A stretch of 64,000 bases of DNA, taken from Stakelama portus. GTDB lineage: Bacteria; Pseudomonadota; Alphaproteobacteria; Sphingomonadales; Sphingomonadaceae. The first letter of the stretch is position 1. Every line of letters starts with the position of its first letter. Under the pieces are notes generated by a model. That model did no database searches. It worked only from the letters and a program-made list of their open reading frames with translations, and was not told where the DNA came from. The position numbers and the translations under genes were made by a program. The stretch covers positions 434,001 through 498,000 of the forward strand of contig NZ_QFZL01000001.1 of NCBI RefSeq assembly GCF_003171655.1, in the 5' to 3' direction. Of the stretch, positions 58,575 through 64,000 are shown one piece after another.

Positions 58575-60089
58575 TCAGACGCGCATCGACCCGGTTTCGA
58601 TGAACCGTTGGTGCCATGCCAGCGCTTCGCCGCACAGCATCGGCGTCTGTTGTCCGAACGATCCCTTGCGCGCGCGGTCGTAATAATCGCGCAGCATCGG
58701 GCGATAGTCGGGATGCGCGCAATTTTCGATCACCAGCTGCGCGCGCTCGCGCGGGGCGAGGCCGCGCAGATCGGCCAGCCCCTGTTCGGTGACGATCACC
58801 TGAACATCCTGATTGATGTGATCGACATGGCTGACATGCGGCACGATTGCCGAAATCGCACCGTTCTTGGCAATTGAGGGCGTCAGGAATACCGAGATAA
58901 AGGCGTTTCGCGCGAAATCGCCCGATCCGCCGATGCCGTTCTGGATGCGCGATCCCATGATGTGCGTCGAATTGACGTTGCCATAGATATCGGCCTCGAT
59001 CATGCCGTTCATCGCGATACAGCCCAGCCGGCGGATCACTTCGGGATGGTTGCTGATTTCCTGGGGGCGCAGGATCACCTTGTCGCGGTAGCGCGCCAGA
59101 TCGGCATTGAGGCCGAGCTGCGCCTCGGGGCTGAGCGAGAAGGCGGTGGTCGACGCGACGCGCAGCTTGCCCGATGCAAGCAGCTCCAGCATCCCGTCCT
59201 GCAGCACTTCGGTATAGGCGGTCATGTCGTCGAACGGGGAGTCGATCAGCCCGGTCAGCACCGCATTTGCGATATTGCCGACGCCCGATTGCAGCGGCAG
59301 TAGCGAGTGCGGCAGCCGCCCGCGTGCGACTTCATGGCGGAAAAACTCGATCAGATGCCCGGCGATCGCCTGCGCACAATCATCGGGCGGCGCGAACGGC
59401 GCGTTGCGATCGGGCGTGTGGGTTTCGACGATCGCGACGATCTTTTCGGGATCGCAGCGGAAGCGGGTTTCGCCGATCCGCTGATCCGCGCGCACGATCG
59501 GGATCGGCACGCGATTCGGGGGCAACGCAGTGCCGTAGTAAATGTCGTGCATCCCCTCGAGCGCCAGATTCTGCCAGCTATTGACCTCAAGGATCACTTT
59601 CTGCGCGCAATCGATCCAGGTCTTGTTGTTGCCGACCGAGGTGGAGGGTATCAGCGATCCGTCTTCGCAAATGCCGGCGACTTCGATGATCGCGGTATCG
59701 AGCGGGCCCAGAAACCCTTCCCACGCCATCGGCGCGACCTGGCTCAAATGCATGTCGAAATAGTTCATTTCGCCGCGATTGATCTTCTCGCGGGCGATCG
59801 GGTCCGAATTATAGGGCAGGCGAAACTCGATGCCGTCGCATTTCGCCAGCGCGCCATCGAGTTCGGGACCGGTCGACGCGCCGCTCCAGATACGCACCGA
59901 AAAGGGATCGCCCGCGTCATGCGCGGCTTCGATCCGCGCGGCGAGCGCGAGCGGAATTTCCTTGGGATAGCCCGAGCCGGTGAAGCCGCTCATGCCGATT
60001 GTCGAACCCGGCGTAATCAGCGCGGCGGCGTCGTGCGCCGACATCACTCGGGACCGGAGGGACGGGGCGGCGATACGGCTTGCGCTCAC
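58575..60089 (-). CDS. Succinyl-CoA:acetate CoA-transferase (AarC/acetyl-CoA hydrolase family)
   Basis: 504 residues. The active-site Glu294 lies in AYTEVLQDGM, the same number as in Acetobacter AarC. The oxyanion region GSRIQNGIGGSGDFARNA and the N-terminal GMSGFTGSGYPKEIPLALA are family features. It would pass CoA from succinyl-CoA to acetate, letting the cell dispose of acetate through a modified citric-acid cycle. It is monocistronic. An acetyl-CoA hydrolase activity cannot be ruled out. Confidence 0.88.
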   Translation of the reverse strand: MSASRIAAPSLRSRVMSAHDAAALITPGSTIGMSGFTGSGYPKEIPLALAARIEAAHDAGDPFSVRIWSGASTGPELDGALAKCDGIEFRLPYNSDPIAREKINRGEMNYFDMHLSQVAPMAWEGFLGPLDTAIIEVAGICEDGSLIPSTSVGNNKTWIDCAQKVILEVNSWQNLALEGMHDIYYGTALPPNRVPIPIVRADQRIGETRFRCDPEKIVAIVETHTPDRNAPFAPPDDCAQAIAGHLIEFFRHEVARGRLPHSLLPLQSGVGNIANAVLTGLIDSPFDDMTAYTEVLQDGMLELLASGKLRVASTTAFSLSPEAQLGLNADLARYRDKVILRPQEISNHPEVIRRLGCIAMNGMIEADIYGNVNSTHIMGSRIQNGIGGSGDFARNAFISVFLTPSIAKNGAISAIVPHVSHVDHINQDVQVIVTEQGLADLRGLAPRERAQLVIENCAHPDYRPMLRDYYDRARKGSFGQQTPMLCGEALAWHQRFIETGSMRV

Positions 60090-60274
60090 GGGCTATCCTC
60101 TTGTGACTTGTGCATCTCTTAAAGGCGGCGGGGCAGGGGTGGAATGCGCATTTGCTCATGGCGGATGCAAAAAGGTAAATCGCAAGATACACTATATCAC
60201 GCGTTGCGCTTTGCCGTGGATCGGGCGTAGCATCGCGCCGACGCCGTCGGCCGGCTGCAAAAGGGGAACTATCG
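60090..60274. other. Divergent region between CoA-transferase and ester hydrolase
   Basis: 185 bases with the promoters of two divergent genes. AAAAGGGG about 11 bases before ATG 60275 is a good ribosome site. Nothing else stood out. Confidence 0.4.
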
Positions 60275-62227
60275 ATGAAATCACGCTTCTTGCTGATCGC
60301 GAGCCTGTTCGCGATGACAACGACGCCGCTGTCGGCGCAGACCGTCGATTCGTCGATATGGCCGCAGGGCGGGGATATCCCCGCCGATTTCTCGGTGCCG
60401 ACCGACCGCTATGATTATGAGCGGCGCGAAGTGATGATCCCGATGCGCGACGGTGTGAAGCTCTATACCGTCATCATGATCCCCAAGGGCGCGCATGATG
60501 CGCCGATCCTGCTGACGCGCACGCCCTATAACGCGGCGGGCCGCACGTCGCGGATGGACAGCCCGAACATGTTGTCGATGCTGCCGCAGGGCGACGAAGT
60601 ATTCGTCCGCGACGGCTATATCCGCGTGTTTCAGGACATTCGCGGCAAATATGGGTCGGAGGGCGAATATGTCGTGACGCGCCCGCCGGTGGGGCCGCTC
60701 AATCCGACCGAGACCGATCACACCACCGATGCCTGGGACACGATCGACTGGCTGGTCAAGAACCTGCCCGAAAGCAACGGACGGGTCGGCATGCTCGGCT
60801 CTTCCTATGAAGGCTTCACCGTGGCGATGGCGCTGCTCCATCCGCATCCGGCGCTGAAGGTCGCGGCGCCCGAAAGCCCGATGATCGACGGCTGGATGGG
60901 CGACGACTGGTTCCATTACGGCGCCTTCCGCCTCGCCAATATCGGCTGGATCGCCGGTCAGACGGGATATAAGGGCCGCGGCTCCGAGCCGCCCCAGGGC
61001 ATCTGGGAGGATTATGACCAGTTCCGCCGCGTCGGATCGGCGGGCGAGTGGGCAAAGCGGTCGGGGTTCGACCAGCTGCCTTTCTGGAACCGGATGAGCG
61101 AGCATCCGGCCTATGACGAATATTGGCAGGGGCAGGCGCTCGACAAATTGCTCGCCAAAAATCCCTCGCACGTCCCGACCATGTGGATTCAGGGGCTGTG
61201 GGATCAGGAGGACATGTACGGCGCGATCCACAGTTTCGAAGAACTGCAAAAGGCCGGCGCCACCGACAATAATTATATCGTCATGGGCCCGTGGCGGCAT
61301 AGCCAGGTCAATTATGACGGCTCGTCGCTGGGGCCGCTCAAATGGAAAGGCGATACGGCGACCGAATTCCGGCAGGATGTGCTCCTGCCCTTCTTCAATC
61401 GCTATCTGAAGGATGGTGCGCCCGCTTATCAGCCGCCGCGCGCGCTGATCTACAATACGGGTGAAAATCACTGGGATTCGCTGCGGCAATGGCCGCTCGC
61501 CTGTCAGGAGGATTGCGGCGCGAAGCTGACGCCGATCTATCTGCAGAATGGCTGGGGCCTGTCCTTCTCCAGGCCGGGCGGGTCGGGCGAAGACAGCTAT
61601 GTCAGCGATCCGCACAATCCGGTCCCCTATATCGCGCGGCCGCTCAATTTCGGCGATCGCCAGCGCTGGACGACATGGCTGGTCAGCGACCAGCGGCATG
61701 TCGACGGGCGTCCCGACGTGCTCGTCTATACCTCGCCGGTGCTCGACAGCCCGGTGCGGGTGTCCGGCGCGCCGATCGCCGATATCCTGGCCAAGACGAC
61801 CGGCACCGACATGGATGTCGTCGTCAAGGTGATCGACGTCTATCCCGACGAAGTGCCGTCGAACATGGAAATGAGCGGCTATGAGCTGCCGATCGCGCTC
61901 GACATCTTCCGCGGTCGCTATCGCAACAGCTTCTCCAATCCCGAACCGATCCCGGCGGGGCAGGTGCAGCGTTATCGATTCCGCCTGCCGACGGTGAACC
62001 ATGTGTTCCAGCCGGGGCACCGGATCCAGATCCAGATCCAGTCGAGCCTCTTCCCGCTCTATGACCGCAATCCGCAGAAATATGTCGACAATATCTTCTT
62101 CGCCCAGCCGGAGGATTATCAGAAGGCGACGATCAGCGTCGAACGCGGCGCGGCGAATGCCAGTGCGGTGTGGCTGCCCGTCGTTCCGGTCGATCAGTCG
62201 GCCGAAGTCGCTCCGGGTCCGAAATAA
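60275..62227 (+). CDS. Alpha-amino-acid ester hydrolase (CocE/NonD, X-Pro peptidase-like fold)
   Basis: 650 residues with signal peptide MKSRFLLIASLFAMTTTPLSA. The alpha/beta-hydrolase nucleophile is Ser177 in GSSYEGF. The Asp is in the GLWDQEDMYGAIHS region, which also holds the acidic pair of the carboxylate cluster, and the His is in MGPWRHSQVNY. A cap and a C-terminal jelly-roll domain (VPYIARPLNF to VSVERG-like end) follow. Stretches such as VFQDIRGKYGSEGEYV and PESPMIDGWMGDDWFHYGAFR are close to the Xanthomonas and Acetobacter enzymes, as I remember them. These act on alpha-amino esters and beta-lactams with an alpha-amino acyl group. It is secreted to the periplasm. Confidence 0.88.
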   Translation: MKSRFLLIASLFAMTTTPLSAQTVDSSIWPQGGDIPADFSVPTDRYDYERREVMIPMRDGVKLYTVIMIPKGAHDAPILLTRTPYNAAGRTSRMDSPNMLSMLPQGDEVFVRDGYIRVFQDIRGKYGSEGEYVVTRPPVGPLNPTETDHTTDAWDTIDWLVKNLPESNGRVGMLGSSYEGFTVAMALLHPHPALKVAAPESPMIDGWMGDDWFHYGAFRLANIGWIAGQTGYKGRGSEPPQGIWEDYDQFRRVGSAGEWAKRSGFDQLPFWNRMSEHPAYDEYWQGQALDKLLAKNPSHVPTMWIQGLWDQEDMYGAIHSFEELQKAGATDNNYIVMGPWRHSQVNYDGSSLGPLKWKGDTATEFRQDVLLPFFNRYLKDGAPAYQPPRALIYNTGENHWDSLRQWPLACQEDCGAKLTPIYLQNGWGLSFSRPGGSGEDSYVSDPHNPVPYIARPLNFGDRQRWTTWLVSDQRHVDGRPDVLVYTSPVLDSPVRVSGAPIADILAKTTGTDMDVVVKVIDVYPDEVPSNMEMSGYELPIALDIFRGRYRNSFSNPEPIPAGQVQRYRFRLPTVNHVFQPGHRIQIQIQSSLFPLYDRNPQKYVDNIFFAQPEDYQKATISVERGAANASAVWLPVVPVDQSAEVAPGPK

Positions 62228-62245
62228 AAATCGGGTATTTGTTGC

Positions 62246-62291
62246 GTGAACGGCAGATGAACGCGGTATTTCATCGCTCCCTGCCGTTCAC
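62246..62291. other. Hairpin with 11-bp stem in the 62.2-kb gap
   Basis: GTGAACGGCAG (62246-62256) pairs exactly with CTGCCGTTCAC (62281-62291). The 24-base interior contains a smaller ATGAA/TTCAT pair. It begins 18 bases past the ester-hydrolase stop; no T-run follows. A Rho-type terminator, message stabiliser or leader structure for the next gene are all possible. Confidence 0.55.
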
Positions 62292-62352
62292 TTCATCGTG
62301 GTTTTGAGTAATCACGGGAACTGTAGCAAGGGGATCGTATTGTCCCCTCGCT

Positions 62353-63573
62353 ATGAACAAGACGCGATATTATGCACAGACGGCTGCGGTGGCGTTTATT
62401 GCTGCACTGGCCGTTTCCGCCCCCTCGGCTCAGGCCCAGGATGCTTCGTCCACCACGACGCAGAGCCCGCCCGCGACGCAGTCTGTGCCGGTACCGGCGG
62501 TTTCGCCGTTGCCGCAGATTCCGGCGCCGCGGATAAGCCAGCCGTCCCAGCCCGCGACTACGCTTTCCGCGCCGACGGTGCCGCAGAGCGCGCCGAGTCC
62601 CGCCACCGTATCGTCGCAGGCGCTCCCCAGCGGCGTGGGTGATCCCGAATCCGCTACCCCGGTGAATCAGGCTGCTGTTGCCCAGATCGAGGAAGAGCGC
62701 GCTGCAGCGGCGCAAGCTGCGGCAGAGCGCCGTGCGGCGGCCCGCGAAGCTTCGCGGACATCGGCGACGGCCAGCACCGCTGCTGCTGCGCCTGCGACGT
62801 CGGTCGCGAGCGAAACGGCCGCTACCAGCGGTCCCAACCTCGCCGACAGAGCGCTGACGCTCGACGCGGGTGCCGGCTCGGTCGCGCCGCTGAACCAGAG
62901 CATTCAGCAGCAGGTCGGTCTGGAGCAGGCGCAGCCCGCTCCGGCTCCGGCGCCGGCTCCGGTGGCCGATCAGGCCTCGGCGGCGAATGACGGTATCGGC
63001 GACGACGTCGCACTGTGGGGCGGTCTTGCACTGATCCTCGGCCTGGGTGGCGTAGGTGCCGCTGCGGCGATGCGCCGCCGTTCGGATAGCGCCGAAACCA
63101 CCCCCGTGGTCGCCAAAACCGAGCCCGTCCGCGAACCGATGCCGGCACGCGACAGCGAACCCGTAGCTGCCAGGCCTGCGATGGCGCGCACGACGCCTGA
63201 ACCGGTGGTGCGGGAGCCTGCCCGCATGGCGCCGTCGGCGATGCCCGCTGCTGCGGTGGCGACAGGGTCGGCCGCCGGGATGGGCCGCCACCAGATCGCG
63301 GCGATGCGCGGCCCGACGTCGGACAACCCGTTCCTGACGCTGCGCAACCGGATGAAGCGCGCGCGCTTCTATGACCAGCGCGAACGTGCGGAAGGCATGG
63401 CGCCGGTCGAACACCGCGCTGTGGAGCAGGCCAGGGCTCCGGCGGCGGCCAAGGCCACGGCGCCTGCGCGCAAGCCGATGGCGGATCCGGTCGCTCGCGC
63501 AAAGGAGAAGATCGGTTCGATCACCGATGCTGCCGCGTGGCAGATCGGCGGAAAACCGTCCTATTCGAGCTAA
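62353..63573 (+). CDS. Signal-peptide-bearing Ala/Pro-rich membrane protein of unknown function
   Basis: 406 residues. A signal peptide ends in SAQAQ (~residue 29). The next ~180 residues are low-complexity Ser/Pro/Ala/Gln with a short helical run (QIEEERAAAAQAAAERRAAAREA). One membrane helix (VALWGGLALILGLGGVGAAAAM, ~217-239) is followed by RRR, as in surface-anchor tails, then a ~165-residue Ala/Pro-rich basic region ending in PFLTLRNRMKRARFYDQRERA and a short tail. No family was recognised. With a cleaved signal and one later helix, the N-terminal part would be periplasmic and the C-terminal part cytosolic. Confidence 0.75.
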   Translation: MNKTRYYAQTAAVAFIAALAVSAPSAQAQDASSTTTQSPPATQSVPVPAVSPLPQIPAPRISQPSQPATTLSAPTVPQSAPSPATVSSQALPSGVGDPESATPVNQAAVAQIEEERAAAAQAAAERRAAAREASRTSATASTAAAAPATSVASETAATSGPNLADRALTLDAGAGSVAPLNQSIQQQVGLEQAQPAPAPAPAPVADQASAANDGIGDDVALWGGLALILGLGGVGAAAAMRRRSDSAETTPVVAKTEPVREPMPARDSEPVAARPAMARTTPEPVVREPARMAPSAMPAAAVATGSAAGMGRHQIAAMRGPTSDNPFLTLRNRMKRARFYDQRERAEGMAPVEHRAVEQARAPAAAKATAPARKPMADPVARAKEKIGSITDAAAWQIGGKPSYSS

Positions 63574-63620
63574 GTCACAGCTCTACCGCGCTACCAGTTG
63601 CGTATCGTAGCGCAGGGGAG

Positions 63621-63655
63621 GGGGCGATCCGGTCAGGGATCGCCCCTTCTTTTTT
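63621..63655 (+). terminator. Intrinsic terminator
   Basis: GGGGCGATCC (63621-63630) pairs exactly with GGATCGCCCC (63637-63646) across GGTCAG, followed by TTCTTTTTT. A strong terminator 48 bases past the stop of the Ala/Pro-rich protein gene. Confidence 0.92.
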
Positions 63656-63818
63656 GCGTGAACATCGCCGAGCCCGACAAGGATCGCACGCCAAGGTTCG
63701 GCCTAAAGGCACAATAAATCGGATATGGATTTGTAAAATAACCCCGATAGTATTTACGAGAATTCGCTTTCAGCGGTGAATAGCCGCGAAGCGATCCCGG
63801 GATGACAGGGGGGTATTG

Positions 63819-64000
63819 ATGCATTTCGGCGTGATGATGGGATTGTCGCTCGCTATTTTGGCCGGGCAACCGGAAACTGCCCGCGATCCGGAGATATTGC
63901 AGCGCGCCGGGCCCTGGAACCTGCATTATGACGAGGATGCCTGCTATCTCATCCGCAGCTTCGGCGAGGGGCGCGACCAGGTCACCATACGCATGGCCAA
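63819..64000 (+). CDS. Secreted protein, N-terminal fragment (cut by window edge)
   Basis: The ATG at 63819 follows AGGGGGG five bases upstream. Sixty codons are visible: a short signal peptide (HFGVMMGLSLAILAG), then PWNLHYDEDACYLIRSFGEG, and the frame stays open to the edge. The family cannot be named from this much. The start is downstream of a strong terminator, so it has its own promoter. Confidence 0.65.
   Translation, partial: MHFGVMMGLSLAILAGQPETARDPEILQRAGPWNLHYDEDACYLIRSFGEGRDQVTIRMA

Overview
The window is GC-rich chromosomal DNA (about 65% G+C by eye) with tightly overlapping operons. It most resembles a Sphingomonadales alphaproteobacterium (Sphingomonas or Sphingopyxis type). 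The pointers are FixL/FixJ-type signalling, a full gsp type II secretion cluster, an alginate-export-type porin, imidazolonepropionase-like amidohydrolase lipoproteins and RpoB/RpoC of alphaproteobacterial length. No 16S gene is present, so the assignment is an inference from gene content.

Layout. 1-9.6 kb: a chemoreceptor cut by the left edge, an outer-membrane barrel protein, a small receiver-like protein, a FixJ/FixL pair, two coupled amidohydrolases and a small lipoprotein. 9.6-23.4 kb: a type II secretion locus. Reading left is gspG-H-I-C-D; reading right is gspL-M-E, a YetF-like gene and gspF; gspN reads left; then a periplasmic-binding-protein-like gene, gspJ and gspK. A second set of small L/M/C-like inner-membrane genes lies beyond gspD. 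23.4-26.4 kb: tRNA-Pro(CGG), an adrenodoxin-reductase-type ferredoxin-NADP reductase and a GAF-GGDEF diguanylate cyclase. 26.4-29.4 kb: a lower-GC block with a two-gene unit, a metallo-beta-lactamase-fold protein coupled to a NucS-like PD-(D/E)XK nuclease with a PUA-like tail. 29.4-33.2 kb: a GAF-Fis regulator, an operator-like palindrome, an aldehyde dehydrogenase and an alcohol dehydrogenase. 33.4-36.9 kb: a GH8 glycosidase lipoprotein and lepA.

36.9-45.2 kb holds the most interesting block. A leftward operon encodes an HscC-type Hsp70 and two membrane-anchored J-domain-like proteins that lack the HPD motif. Back to back with it is a rightward operon encoding a vWA protein, a PP2C phosphatase and a membrane Ser/Thr kinase, the equivalents of E. 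coli YegL-YegK-YegI and of the TerY-P triad. I read the pair as one candidate stress or conflict signalling system joining a phosphorylation switch to a dedicated chaperone.

45.0-47.6 kb: a ModE-like repressor with an apparent ATC start, a Mo-box-like operator and modABC. 47.6-58.3 kb: a chemoreceptor, a bidirectional terminator, then rpoC, a small membrane protein and rpoB. 58.5-64 kb: a succinyl-CoA:acetate CoA-transferase, an alpha-amino-acid ester hydrolase, a low-complexity membrane protein, and the start of a secreted protein cut by the right edge.
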